64,000 nt of DNA from Protostelium mycophagum (lineage: Eukaryota > Evosea > Variosea > Protosteliida > Protosteliaceae): the NCBI GenBank assembly GCA_002081555.1, contig KV921238.1, forward strand, positions 1 through 64,000. The letters are read 5' to 3'. The notes under the pieces were generated by a model that was not told the origin of the DNA, ran no database searches, and saw only the letters and a program-made list of their open reading frames with translations. Each line of letters starts with the position of its first letter. Positions within the stretch are counted from its first letter, which is position 1. This document shows, piece after piece, positions 36,583 through 47,959 of the stretch. The position numbers and the translations under genes were made by a program.

Positions 36583-37641
36583 ATGGACGACCAACGCAAC
36601 AACAACGGCTTCGACGTAGCTGTTGTAATATGTTTAGTCGGCCTCATATTTACTGGAGCACTGTATTCTTATCAAGCACTTGATCCAGAGGGCACAGACA
36701 GGCTCATTTCGAAGCAATGTTTCGTCACATTAATTGCGAACAACCAAGAAGTCTTGCCAGCATTAGTTTTGGTCCACTCTCTCAAATCAACAAGCACAAT
36801 GAGGAAAATCATCGTGATGCATACTTACCCTCTTGATGGAAGCACACGGGCTGCATTCACGGATTCTGGCGCAATACCTTTATTCGTGGAATCAATCACT
36901 CTGTCAACAAATCGGTCGAGCAGTGGGAATGTTACAGAGGTGATTTTACATGATTATTCGCATCGATTTACGTGCTCAGAACATAATGGAGGACTTCTCG
37001 AGACTAAGAGTGTGGAGCCTTGATTATGAAAGAGTTGTATTCTTATCACCAAATACTGTGGCGTTGGATAACATCGACGCATTATTCACTTTGTCGAGAG
37101 GCTTTGCTGCAACTCCAGGATGTTGTGACCGGTTTGATGCGGGTGAGGCTTCCTTCTTCTAATTTCTCCAACAAAAAATATTTTTCTTCATGTTCTTGTG
37201 TTGAGGCATTGCTTAATTCTCCAAGGCGTATTCTTAGCCTTTCCGTCCTCCTACTTATTCAACTCCATGCTGCATCGATTAGAACTAGTGGTCAAAACAT
37301 CTGGTCTGGTGGACGTCGAAGATTTTCTGAACGAATATTTCAATGGAAAGTGGGAGCGGTTGCCATTCGTCTACAACGCTGTAGATGAGGTTATTGAGGC
37401 TAACAAGAAAGAGAAACATCGACAACAGGTGACGCATCCAAATTTTAGAGAAACATTCTGAATCTCCCAGGCCCTAGTGGTGCAATTTACACGGCAGAAG
37501 CCGTGGGAGGATCTAGAGACAGAAAATACATCCAATTTACAACGAGTATGGAGAACATTGTACAAACGCATGTTGGTGAAGGACACCACCCCGCTGTCTT
37601 CTTTTGAGAAACAACAACCAGGCAGTCAAAGGAGAATGTAA
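36583..37641 (+). CDS. GT8-family glycosyltransferase-like type II membrane protein
   Basis: Related to glycogenin and other GT8 enzymes that transfer sugar from a nucleotide sugar. A short N-terminal cytosolic end is followed by a signal-anchor helix (VAVVICLVGLIFTGALY), placing the catalytic part in the Golgi lumen. Family landmarks: CFVTLIANNQEVLPALVLVH at the start of the fold; FSRLRVWSLDYERVVFLSPN; NIDALFTLSRGFAATPGCC; FDAGVFLAFPS; and LVDVEDFLNEYF...RLPFVYNA. After splicing the frame is intact through five exons. In GT8 the segment after VVFL is normally D-A-D, the metal-binding DxD; here it is S-P-N, so both Asp residues are missing. The enzyme may be inactive, metal-independent or divergent. 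The C-terminus is basic. Confidence 0.75.
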
Positions 37642-38253
37642 AATGAATATTGTAATGTTGTTTCCAAACTTCAAACCCACATAGAGTGGAATCAGTCAAT
37701 ATCTGCTGGTGATGTCCATCAAGTGAGGAATGAGGAAGTTGATGGCTCTATGTCTATTTTACATTTTCAAAACGTCAGACCCTTGGGGTCTCAGTCATCC
37801 TCTTTGGAGCAGTTCTAAGACTGAAGTGGCTTGCTCTCAAGACCTCTGACTCCGTGTCGTCTCCTCTTTGGACGTCATCTGTACATGGTCTTTGGTGCTC
37901 AGCATTCTTGTCTCGCCCACTTGCGTCGTGTTGTTGCTGTTCTTGCTCCTCTGGAAATGAGATACTATGCCGTTTCTTTTGAGAAGGGGCATCAAGGAGC
38001 GGCCTGCCTACGTTTTGAGCGGTCAGGCTCGGAAGGCTGAATCTTGGTGATTTCTCAGCAATTCAGCTCAAATTTATATTTACCCTAGGAGCTGGTTACC
38101 GTGTTATTAGCTCGGCATTAACGGTGACAATTTATTCATTTAAAGTGGCTTGTCACGAACGTAAACACTCTTTCAATCCCTGATTTTTTTGAGTGTTGAG
38201 TTAATTCGCAAAAAATTGTTAAAGTCGGCAACAATGAGACAGGAACACATTTC
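37642..38253. other. Intergenic spacer
   Basis: I see no supported gene. The open frame at 37831-38040 has a non-ATG context in a region with no splice-consistent partner. A CGGTWA-type element lies near 38095-38130 (ggttaccgtgttatt...cattaacggtgac). The sequence 38234-38269 is a short upstream ORF overlapping the next gene's start. Confidence 0.45.
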
Positions 38254-38269
38254 ATGGGACCGTCAATGA
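38234..38269 (+). promoter_or_regulatory. Upstream ORF overlapping the GT32 start
   Basis: An 11-codon ORF (ATG AGA CAG ... CAA TGA) starts 20 nt before the GT32 ATG at 38254, in another frame, and ends just inside the gene. Initiation there would reduce translation of the enzyme, unless transcription starts downstream of it. Confidence 0.35.
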
Positions 38270-39453
38270 GGATTAAGACCATCTCTACTCTCCTTTTCAT
38301 AATTCTGCTGGTCTGGTTGTTTTTGGAATTTCGCTTTCTCTGGCAGAATACAACAGATCTTCATTTCATAAATCAAGAGGAGTTTCAGAAGGAGACAGAA
38401 GAGGTGACACCTAGGATCATTCACCAAACATGGAAGAACAACACAATACCAGAAGTATTCCTCGGAAATGCACTGACCTGCAGAGACCTTCATTCTACCT
38501 TGTCAGCATTTGTGGGATCGTCTATGACTAACTGTTGACAGTCAATATAAGTTGTGGACAGACGATGATCTTCGCGACCTGATCAGTGTGCATTATCCCT
38601 GGTTCTTGGGAACATTCGATGGCTACTCACATCCGATACAGAGAGTAGATGCAGGAAGATATTTCATCTTGCATCGTTTTGGTGGCATCTACCTGGTGAG
38701 TCTTCCTCATTCGGTCAACATTGAACCCTTCAGGATCTCGATGTTGGTTGCCGTAAAGAGCTGATTCCCTTGTTAAAGTTCCCAGCCATCTTACCCCGAA
38801 CAGAACCCATTGGCTTCAGCAATGATGTCTTAGTATTCGCGAAAAACCACCCTTTCTTGCAAGAGGTAAAATTTCTCTTTTATTCCCCAGCAATTTTGTT
38901 CTTTCGAATTTTTTTCGAATTTGTTTAAATAATTTTTTTTTGAAATTTGAAGGTTCTCCGAAGCCTTCAAAAATACGACCACTTCTACGGCACAAACTTT
39001 CTCACCATCATGCTCAGCACAGGTGACCCAATGACGTCATCATGTCGCTGAGATATCTCAGGCCCGGTGTTCCTCTCCCTTTTGTACAGAACTTTCAAGG
39101 AAAAATCGGGCATCAGAATTTTAAAGTTTGAACATTACGCGAACGAACCAGAAAGTTTTTTTAACCACGTGGAAGGGAACACGTAAGTCGAAATTTCAAG
39201 GGAAAATCGATGAAGATTTTCACAATTATCGTGGAAAATTCGAGGAAATTTCACTGAAAAATCAAGGTGGCATTCTGGTGACGCGAAGTACTTCCTGTGG
39301 TTCTTTAATCATCCCATCCTATCGACGATGATGGTCATTTTCATCTGGACATCCTCCATCTTCTACGTGATCAGATGGAGGCGGATCATCCCGAAATTTG
39401 AGGATATAGAGGCACACCATTTCGCAAGAACAAAAGAAGTGAAGATCGTGTGA
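38254..39453 (+). CDS. GT32 glycosyltransferase, inositol-phosphoceramide mannosyltransferase-like (SUR1/CSH1 type)
   Basis: A Golgi enzyme of the family that mannosylates inositol-phosphoceramide. It has an N-terminal membrane anchor (ISTLLFIILLVWLFLEFRF). The GT32 signature runs TPRIIHQTWKNNTIPE, ALTCRDLHSTFQYKLWTDDD, LISVHYPWFLGTFDGY, IQRVDAGRYFILHRFGGIYL and DLDVGC (the DxD metal site, across an intron), then IGFSNDVLVFAKNHPF and LSTGPVFLSLLY. A second membrane helix near the C-terminus (MMVIFIWTSSIFYVIRW) and a basic tail ending EVKIV fit SUR1-type proteins rather than OCH1. About seven exons. A methionine at codon 5 is an alternative start. Confidence 0.87.
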
Positions 39454-39761
39454 ACCCCTCAACATTTCAAACCCCTCTGTGCTCACTTTGACACTCAAAC
39501 CATAATTGTATTGAGCCAATAGACTGAATGACCACGAATCTCCCTTTCTTTAGGACCAACTAAAAGAATGGAGTCTCATGCCTTCATGGCGTTGCCGAGG
39601 TTTCTCTATGGGATCAAGGCACCGGGCTGAGTCAGAAAAACTTCTTTGGATGGCGAAAAATTCTTCTGTGGGTGTCCTCTCCTTTTGGGCACTTTACAAG
39701 TGTGGAATTATGCCAGAAGGGGGCACATTTGTTATGATTTGAAAATTAAAGACAGAAGAAT
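39454..39761. other. Convergent spacer
   Basis: 3' flanks of the GT32 gene (+) and the small basic protein (-). Nothing recognised. Confidence 0.5.
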
Positions 39762-40235
39762 TTACTCTTCGAAGTCGTGGTTGTCGATGAAGAGGTCCTC
39801 GTTCTCTTCTAAGGTGTGCACTCCTGTTGGAAGTCGTCGGTGTGGGAACGGTTGATCTTGCATCAGATCGGCCTCGTTTGCATCCTCTTGAAGTTTGGGA
39901 GAAATGGTCATTTGGACAGGTTCATTCGAGTTCAAAATGGTGGAAGAGAAGTTTTGGAAGTGTCTTAAAGGAGCGCAGCTGGAGGTCGTGGGTCTGATGC
40001 CACCTTTCAAATCCAGTGGGCTTCTCATCACCTCGCTCATCTTTCTCTTCTTATGGGCGCTGGCGATGGTGCGCAGTGTGGACTGTGAGGGTTGGATGGT
40101 AAAGGATCATTCATTCATCACCTCGATCTCCTGCTCTCTCTTTTTCTGTTTCTTTTTAGCTGCGACGTTCTCTTGGGGAGGTTCTGTGGAGGGCTGCTGT
40201 CTTCTTGGGACACTTGATCTACCAGAATTAGACAT
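39762..40235 (-). CDS. Small basic protein of unknown function, about 145 residues
   Basis: Two exons join in frame across a 39-nt intron near 40080-40120. The N-terminus is Ser/Pro/Arg-rich, then strongly basic (VAAKKKQKKREQ), suggesting nuclear localisation. The second exon reads STLRTIASAHKKRKMSEVMR, then an extended region (RHFQNFSSTILNSNEPVQMT) and an acidic end (ENEDLFIDNHDFEE). I do not recognise the family. It has no signal peptide or membrane helix. Confidence 0.5.
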
Positions 40236-40633
40236 TGGCGACGAATGAAGCACACTTGGCGAAAGGAAGGTCTCTAAGATCGTTAATCGCGGTGTCTCTC
40301 ATGACTAATGGACGTCTCGTGTCAAACTGGAACGCCGAAAATAGAACTATTGCCCAGAATTATCTGTCTACAACGGAGAGAAGTTTTGTTCATTTTCGTT
40401 GAAAATTCCATCCTCCCTGGCCTGAAGTGTGACAAGGACACCTCATCTCTTTGATGACAATATTCTGAGCTGCCGCAGCCTTCCGCTTTGAAACAGTCAA
40501 GACAGCTCAGTTTGGTGTGAGACGGACATTTTCTGCCCTTGAACTCTGAACTTGTTGATTGCAAACCTTTTCAATGAATGTCACTTTATTCTGCATTCCG
40601 GAAGAAAAGAAATAAAATTAAAACTGAAAAAAT
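40236..40633. other. Spacer
   Basis: Lies between the small basic protein's start and the DUF2009 gene's 3' end. A minus-strand open frame with several Cys (40322-40564) has no other support. Nothing else seen. Confidence 0.45.
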
Positions 40634-43600
40634 TTATCTAAAGTCTCCGTCAAATCCGCTGAACCCGGCGAGTTTGAATATCGGATAGTATTTTTTCTTG
40701 GGCAATTTCTCGCACCAATTCCAGGCAGAAGTAAGTCTTCCGTCAATGCAGGATCCGGCATCGTAAAAGTTGTCCGCACCACTGCCATCTACAACGGTCA
40801 GTTTGTGCATCTACAACGGTCATGTTGTCCAAAGAAAGACAAAAATGAGGTCCTTGTGTCTTTATAAAGAATAATGAGAATGAAGACTGACCGAATGCAT
40901 GGCGGAAGAAATCGGCGAGGATCATCTTCTTCAAGCTTTCCTTATCGACAAATGTAGATTGAATGTAATTAGCTAATCCTTCATCTTTCACCATCTCATC
41001 AATTTGACCGATTGTGATCAGGATTGGGTTGATGATTCTGGAAAATGTAAGATGTTTGATGGTGGAGGGTCACATCATACAAAGATCAAAATGAAAAGCT
41101 CACCTCGGTACTTGTGTGTATTTGTCTATGAACATGAGCGCATTCGGCACATTGTGATCACCGAGATGGACGACAGATGATCCGACCCAATCGTCTGTCA
41201 TCTTCTTTGTCCTAGATATCAATTCAGACATCGCACGGCCGATGCTAGGAGAATTTTGTACACGATTCAATCCCTGAATTTTCTCAGAATTTCACCCGAA
41301 ATTTCCGACCAGAAATTCCGTGAAATTTCACCTGGCCGGTATTGGAGAGTCTGTATCTGTTGTCGGAATTCAATAGATCTGTCTCGGCCAAGATCCACAA
41401 TCTAAACATGTCATTGGAGATCTCTCTCCATAGCAACAAGGACTGCATCGCGTATGAGTATTGTCTAGAGTGATCATGAGACAATCGGGCACCGTTGTTT
41501 CCACACTGAATCGACAGAGAAAATCCTGCGAAATTTCGGTCACATTGGAATGAAAATGGGCGGGAAAATTAGCAGAAAATTTGGCGGGAGAATTTGGCGG
41601 GAAAATTCACCTTTTTCGATTGCGTTTGGCTTGAAGAAAGTGGAGAGTAGATTAATCATATTGTCAATCGGATCTCTTGTCCCAATCAAAAATGACGCAT
41701 TGTCACCCATAGATCTCAGACACAACTGATGACGTCATCATGATATCTCACGGAAATTTCGCGGAAATACCTTGATGTCGGAGGATTTGAGGGTGGACGA
41801 GGCGTATTTATCGGCGAAATATTCCACAGCGGCTTCCTTCGCTTTGATTTCTCTCTGAATTTCTGAACGCTTTTTGATTTTGTCATCTACAATGGCCTGA
41901 ATTTATCAAAATTATTATTTATTTTTCGAATATTCAAGTTGAAAAGAGTTGTATAGGGAGTTGTAGAAGTGTTACCATAGTGGCGATACGTAAATTTGGG
42001 TCTTGGAGAAGTGCAAGACCTTTTCGCTCTTCTAAGTAGCTGTGCACCGTGATAACCGGTTTTACCGCCGAAAATCCCATCAATCTACAACCAGTCAATT
42101 TTTTAAATATGAAATTCTGTTTTTTTATAATTATTATAAAAAATTCAAACTCACTCGAAAATGTGTGGCATGGCCGAATCCATCAAGAGATAAACCAACT
42201 TTCCGTATCTACAACGATGGTGTCATCATCTACAACTCCATCTACAACCAGACTCACTCTGTCCTCATCTTCTCAGGGTTCATGATCTTGTGCCTTCTGG
42301 CGATCTCAAAGACAGTTTGAAAGAAGTCGGCGTTGTCTTTGAATTCTCGATCTACAATCAACTTCTGGCCGGCATGATAATCTTTAACATTTTAATTATT
42401 TTTTATTTTCTAGTCTTTCCTCTGGTAAGAATTTATTTTTGCTTCAGAAAATTTAAAATTCAAATCTTGTGGCAGAGCGGGAAAGTTATGCAAGGCGAAA
42501 GTCATGCATGATTATTCAAAAGATTACTGGAATAATAGACAGACCTGAAGCGACGAGAAGTCCTGACAATATAGCACATATCTCCTTCAGTTGTTCATGT
42601 GACCTCTGTCCCCTCTTCTTTTCACCACCCAATATGTCAACCTAAAAATAGATCAATTGATGAAATTTGGCGCGAAATTTCCCAGGCTTCCCAGGGCCCA
42701 TCGTACAATATAGACCTCTCTGAAAATGACACTTGAATGACAGTTGACATGTGTCAACCCGAGAAGATGGAGGGAAGATGACAGGTTGACAGATGATGAC
42801 GTCATCATACCTTTCCGGTGTAGTCTGACACGTTCAGAGAGGCCTCAGCAAGTCTTAAAAGCTCCCTCTCCCTGTCACTCAATCTCACGGGGATGAATTT
42901 CGCGCGGGAAGCGAGGTCGTTTATGACATCAATCTGAGATATCATGAGTACAGATGTCTTTAGGATTGCCCGCGGTACTTGATGACGTGTCGCGGCTCCG
43001 CCGCAAGATTGTGGTGTACTATCCTCATAAATGGATTTATTTTTTTATAAAAACGTGGAGATAGTATTTCTACAATGTAGAATGGTGACAAAGTCTATCT
43101 ACAACCAGGAATATCTGTGCTGCGGATCTGCCGTCATTTTGATCTCCCCCAAACCACAACAAAACATTTTCCATCGGCACGACACATCTCCATCGTCTAT
43201 AAAAGTTACCTTCTGAGGTCTGGGAACAGCCGGCGACATCATGGCATCGTCATTATCGTCATCCTCGCTCAAGATCATGTTCTCATTCTTCACATCCATG
43301 TTCTCATTTTCTTCATCGGCAGCTGGTGAACAGACGATCAGCGGAAAATTGAAACTTCGTACGGCCCATTCAAGCATTTTCGCCAGTAGATAGGATTTGT
43401 CGCGGTAATGAACGAGAGAAGTACGGAAAGGTACCGCGGGCGGGTACCCTAAGAGAGGTCACGTGACCACCCGCGGTCTGAAATTTGAAATTTAAATCTG
43501 AAATTTGGCGCGTACCTGGTGTCGGCTCGGTAGGTCTCAAAGCGTCCTCCAAAGATAACGGCTCTGATATTTCTTAGAAATTATTATGGCGAGTTGTAGA

Positions 43601-44160
43601 ATGAATATACAAAGGTTTTTTGTGGCCACGCTGTCTCGGTCAGCCAGGGCATCAAAAATGTCATTTGACGATGCAGCAGAGCTGCAGAGGTATTTAGACT
43701 GCGTATATACGGCTCAGACGACACCATATCCTCAAACATCGTCATGATGATATGATACCCAAAAAACAAAAGAATGAAATATTGTGGATCATACCTGTCG
43801 GGGCGACGTTAAAGTCTTCTTCCGGTCCTCTGACCACTTGTTTGCCTAAAGACAAAATCCTGAAAAAATGATGAGTGTCACGAAGTGACCACAGATCACT
43901 CACTTGATACGGTGACCGGCCTTCTTTATGCCGACTTCTCTTAGTAAATCATGATTCAAAAGTCTGAAGATTGATGAGTGTATTTTCTTCACCGAGGCAT
44001 GACTAGTGGGTTTGAAAAATGAGACTCACTTGCTGGCAACCATAGAGGCATCAATCTCGTGTGTGGCGAGGGCGGAGGAATATGCATCATTGTCCTCAGG
44101 AGTGAAACCAAGGGGAGTCAAAAGCTCTAAGACTCCAGCTTTTGTTTTTTCAAAGTCCAT
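40634..44160 (-). CDS. SAM domain plus DUF2009 (UPF0652 family) protein
   Basis: The first exons encode a SAM-like domain ([20 protein letters not shown], then [20 protein letters not shown]). An acidic, Met/Asn-rich linker follows ([17 protein letters not shown]). The rest is the conserved DUF2009 domain: [98 protein letters not shown]; and [18 protein letters not shown] at the end. The family is conserved in several eukaryote groups, including slime moulds and plants. Its biochemical role is unknown to me. There are about fourteen exons. Introns hold GAAATTTC and ATGACGTCAT motifs and a GCGGC palindrome at 42992. A SAM domain at the front suggests protein-protein assembly (inference). Confidence 0.82.
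42992..43004. repeat. Palindrome GCGGC-tcc-GCCGC in a DUF2009-gene intron
   Basis: Perfect 5-bp arms. Same family as the elements at 3377, 14067, 15924 and 22386. Confidence 0.6.
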
Positions 44161-44337
44161 CTCGGTACAAAATCACTAAAAGACTATCAATGATAATGAT
44201 GCAGCTCAGCTCATGTGTCTCTTGTTCATCTATTAGAAATAAAAGATAAATTGTTGATGATGCCCACCCACCTGATGCCAAAAAGAAGAATCTTACAAAT
44301 TTTGGGCTAGTTGTATACTGGGATCTAATTAGATTAT

Positions 44338-44535
44338 TTAATTTCCCAATATTTTTTGTCTTTCGAGCCATCGATCCTCGAAATAGTTGTGAACCAGCTT
44401 AAACTTTAACGTCTTAATTGTTGCGAGAATTTTGTGAAGGTGTTCACATTCTTCTAATGGAACACTTGTGTTGGTGGTCGAACGGCGTGCAAGCTGAGCA
44501 CGCTTGTCCGGGACTGTGAGATCATTTTGAACCAT
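44338..44535 (-). CDS. Possible 65-residue protein
   Basis: An ATG-started frame reads MVQNDLTVPDKRAQLARRS, then a Leu/Lys-rich helix (LHKILATIKTLKFKLVHNYF) and ends EDRWLERQKILGN. The composition is protein-like and fits one amphipathic helix. No family is recognised and no further exon is evident. It lies 177 bp upstream of the DUF2009 gene's start. Confidence 0.35.
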   Translation of the reverse strand: MVQNDLTVPDKRAQLARRSTTNTSVPLEECEHLHKILATIKTLKFKLVHNYFEDRWLERQKILGN

Positions 44536-45353
44536 TTATATATCAACATCTCAAGTTATTGAATTTCGGTGTTGAATTTGTATTCCAAAAGTTTTACCTC
44601 AAAAGATTGCAGGAATTACCGTGAATTTGCGCTAATTACCGTGATATACGCTAAATCGTTTTAATGCGTTGGTAAGAAAACTTACCAAACTGACCTGTAC
44701 GGAAAAATTCATTCTGCCCCAAAGGATGGCGTGAATACGTGTTTGACAATCTACACTTTGCCATACGTGATCAAGCGACAGATGAGAATCCGGACACGTG
44801 ATCTGTACAATGATGACGTCATCAATAGAAAACTGTATAGAAGACTTATCACGATCTGCTGGAGGAGTGAAGTGTGTTTAGAAGGTTCTATTGTACGGGG
44901 TTGTAAAAGGCCCAATCGATTTTTTTGCTGCCAAAATGAATTTTCGAGGAAGACTCGATAAAAATGCAAAGGAAATTCCAGGAAAAATTACACCGAGTCA
45001 TCCTCAAATGGCCTTGTATATAATGGCCTAAGCACAATATCCTTGCGTGCTGTCCCAGATCAATATCTCTCGATCTGTATATCCTTGGAAAATTAACTTA
45101 CCCGACGCTTTTGCTGGCCGTGTTCAACCACCGGAATAACAGTTTGGAATTATTCCGATCACCAATGAACAAATTTGCGCCGCTTTGACTTTCTCCGTCT
45201 TTAGACAAATTATTTTGATCCAGGCCTGCTCGATTCCAGCCAAGCCTGAATTAGTCTGAGAATATTCCCAAAAAATGGCAATTATTCCATAAAAATCAGA
45301 ATTATTCCTCTTTTTATTCTCATTTGTCTCCAAGTCACGAGTGAACCTTTATT
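44536..45353. other. Spacer before the duplicated segment
   Basis: Contains a short direct repeat near 44615-44670 (aattaccgtga.ttgcgct, twice) with half-sites of the CGGTWA family. From 45104 it becomes the first copy of the duplicated segment. The plus-strand open frame at 44731-44961 has no supporting features. Confidence 0.45.
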
Positions 45354-45864
45354 TCAAGCTGTTAATTCAATGGTGGCCAAATCATCAGAAGGCTTTACGA
45401 CTTTCTGGCTGCTTCTAGCAGTTGCCTGTTGCAATCAGCGATTATGGAAATAATCACAAATAAAATCACTTACCGCATAAGAAACCAGAAGGATCAAGTT
45501 CACGATGACCACAACGAGAATGAAGCCAGATAGATGTAGATCACGTTGTAAAAAAACGTATCTCTGCGCTACTTGGTATCAGAAACCGAAAAAGGGACGT
45601 GGTTTAAAGTTTTGAGATTTCAGATGGCTCACCAATTGAGCCGATGCAGACATGGAGGAGGAAAAAGGCACGAAGGCCCAATCTGTACTGCGAATCTTTC
45701 CTTCGATGTCCGATTATCCCCGTAGAAGCGACAGCCAAGAGCATGGCAATGCTGATACCAGGCATGATCTTGTTCAGAGGGTGTTCCCCGAGAAACGTCG
45801 GTATGCACGCTAGAAGAGAAAAGATGCATAGCAGAGTGTGGGAGGTGATCCACCCTCTTGCATC
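45104..45864. repeat. First copy of a duplicated segment, ending at the assembly gap
   Basis: These 761 nt match 46298-47071 almost base for base; the differences are a 14-nt insertion, a 1-nt deletion and a few substitutions in the second copy. The copy runs straight into the run of N. This looks like two haplotypes or an assembly duplication, but a real tandem duplication cannot be excluded. Confidence 0.9.
45354..45864 (-). CDS. Partial copy of the four-helix membrane protein gene
   Basis: Carries the last three exons of the gene at 46561-47335, including the stop codon, and is cut on its 5' side by the N gap. The encoded protein over this part is essentially the same. It is probably an allele or assembly duplicate rather than a second gene. 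Confidence 0.6.
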
Positions 45865-45964
45865 NNNNNNNNNNNNNNNNNNNNNNNNNNNNNNNNNNNN
45901 NNNNNNNNNNNNNNNNNNNNNNNNNNNNNNNNNNNNNNNNNNNNNNNNNNNNNNNNNNNNNNNN
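45865..45964. other. Assembly gap of 100 N
   Basis: Exactly 100 N, the usual placeholder for a gap of unknown size. Open frames drawn across it are not real. Confidence 0.99.
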
Positions 45965-46297
45965 TCGAGGAATAATGACGGCTTCGAGGAATTATTCCAA
46001 CGGCGATAATAAACGTGAATAAATCGTCCTTAAGACCAATTCCTCGAATTGAATGGAATAATTTGTCAAACTTTCATCATTTGAGGTATTCGACAGTGCA
46101 GTAAAATCAAGCACATGAGCACAAAACCCTCTGATTGTGATGGAGGGATGTCCTTCTTGGAAATCATCATATGTTCTCACGATTGCTGCCGGCTTGATCA
46201 ATGCATCGGTTCCTCGAGTTCGACAAAACCCTAGACTTCAGTGAGTTGCAAATTGATCAGGAGATGATAATCGAAGCGCAGATACGCCTCAAAAGAA
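45965..46297. other. Unique segment between gap and second copy
   Basis: AT-rich, with repeated ggaataatt/gaattattcc elements (45967, 45988, 46052). These also occur in the duplicated segment near 45126-45150 and 45260-45305. No gene supported. Confidence 0.5.
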
Positions 46298-47071
46298 GAC
46301 GCTTTTGCTGGCCGTGTTCAACCACCGGAATAACAGTTTGGAATTATTCCGATCACCAATTCGTGATCCCATCTGAACAAATTTGCGCCGCTTTGACTTT
46401 CTCTGTCTTTAGACGAATTATTTGATCCAGGCCTGCTCGATTCCAGCCGAGCCTGAATTAGTCTGAGAATATTCCCAAAAAATGGCAATTATTCCATAAA
46501 AATCAGAATTATTCCTCTTTTTATTCTCATTTGTCTCCAAGTCACGAGTGAACCTTTATTTCAAGCTGTTAATTCAATGGTGGCCAAATCATCAGAAGGC
46601 TTTACGACTTTCTGGCTGCTTCTAGCAGTTGCCTGTTGCAATCAGCGATTATGGAAATAATCACAAATAAAATCACTTACCGCATAAGAAACCAGAAGGA
46701 TCAAGTTCACGATGACCACAACGAGAATGAAGCCAGATAGATGTAGATCACGTTGTAAAAAAACGTATCTCTGCGCTACTTGGTATCAGAAACCGAAAAA
46801 GGGACGTGGTTTAAAGTTTTGAGATTTCAGATGGCTCACCAATTGAGCCGATGCAGACATGGAGGAGGAAAAAGGCACGAAGGCCCAATCTGTACTGCGA
46901 ATCTTTCCTTCGATGTCCGATTATCCCCGTAGAAGCGACAGCCAAGAGCATGGCAATGCTGATACCAGGCATGATCTTGTTCAGAGGGTGTTCCCCGAGA
47001 AACGTCGGTATGCACGCTAGAAGAGAAAAGATGCATAGCAGAGTGTGGGAGGTGATCCACCCTCTTGCATC
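46298..47071. repeat. Second copy of the duplicated segment
   Basis: 774 nt matching 45104-45864. This copy continues past the homologous end into the intact 5' part of the gene. Confidence 0.9.
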
Positions 47072-47335
47072 TGATGCGCGGTTATCATCGACAAGGTCCT
47101 CTCCGCCATCTTTTTGGGCGTCCATGGAAACCTGACCGTGTTCCAGTCTGTGGTATTGAATGATCCTGTCACGCGACACCACGGGGGGAGCTGAGAAGAT
47201 GAAAGCGTGCAGTACTTCGTCTTGTTGTCTTTGCAATGCCCAAATTTCTACATCGGCAGGAAGCGCATACCCGATGATCGCTGCAGCAACTGTGGAAGGA
47301 GTTGAAATCGTCTGTTGTTCAGGTGAAAAGCCCAT
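46561..47335 (-). CDS. Four-helix integral membrane protein of unknown function
   Basis: About 215 residues in three exons. The N-terminal soluble part (MGFSPEQQTISTPSTVAAAI) leads to four hydrophobic helices: WITSHTLLCIFSLLACIPTF, MPGISIAMLLAVASTGIIG, LGLRAFFLLHVCIGSIVAQ and FILVVVVIVNLILLVSYA. After a short last exon it ends DDLATIELTA. The splice joins at 'gtgagc...ccaag' and 'gtaagt...caacag' keep frame. His residues in helices 1 and 3 recall cytochrome-b561-like folds, but the pattern is too weak to name. A non-ATG extension upstream to 47431 is open but unlikely. Confidence 0.6.
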
Positions 47336-47959
47336 GCCGCACGTGTTTCTGGTTTTGTTGATTTGGTGTTTGGCGATTTTGACATTTTTTAGCAAAATTT
47401 CGCGATTTCGATTTTCAAGGAAACTTTCCACTTATCCGCGGAGATAGCTGTCTCTGAAATTGAGATTTCTCTGGATCGCGGCAGGGTCGATGGTGCATTT
47501 GGAGTGCAAATTAAATTTCAAAAGCCAAGGTATTTTTCATAGAAACAGTCAAAACACGGTAAGGTTACCGTAGAATTTTTATTCCGATACGGTAACATGA
47601 CGCATAATAGAAATTAGATTCAATCAAATTTTGGATGTTTTACTTTTTGAATTTTTGGACATCTCACCAGTTGCCATACAATACACACAAAAGCCTTCTC
47701 AATAGAACCTCATCTTGGCAATGCATTATTGGAAGGAGAGTTATGGTTGTACACATTTACATATTAATACAAAAGAGACATCCTGTCAATCAGATGACTT
47801 CTACATGATACCAACAAACCGGTCAGGGGTAACAGATTCTTTCCGCAATGATCACTGGGATTGTTGAAAAAAGAATCGGTCGATTATCTATAACTTTCAA
47901 ATGTGCACCAATTCGTGTCCGTCGGATAATAGCATTGTTATAATCTCATTTATTCAACT
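47336..47959. other. Intergenic spacer with palindrome
   Basis: No gene supported. At 47556-47571 lies ACGGTAA-gg-TTACCGT, a perfect 7-bp-arm member of the dispersed palindrome family. Confidence 0.6.

Noticed and set aside
37831-38040. Open frame of 69 codons in the GT8-GT32 spacer
   Set aside because: No conserved features, no splice-consistent extension, and the opposite strand is similarly open.
44731-44961. Plus-strand frame with basic residues and Cys
   Set aside because: Open on both strands with equal length; no motif or splice support.
45644-46009. Open frame running across the N gap
   Set aside because: Unknown bases cannot support a reading frame.
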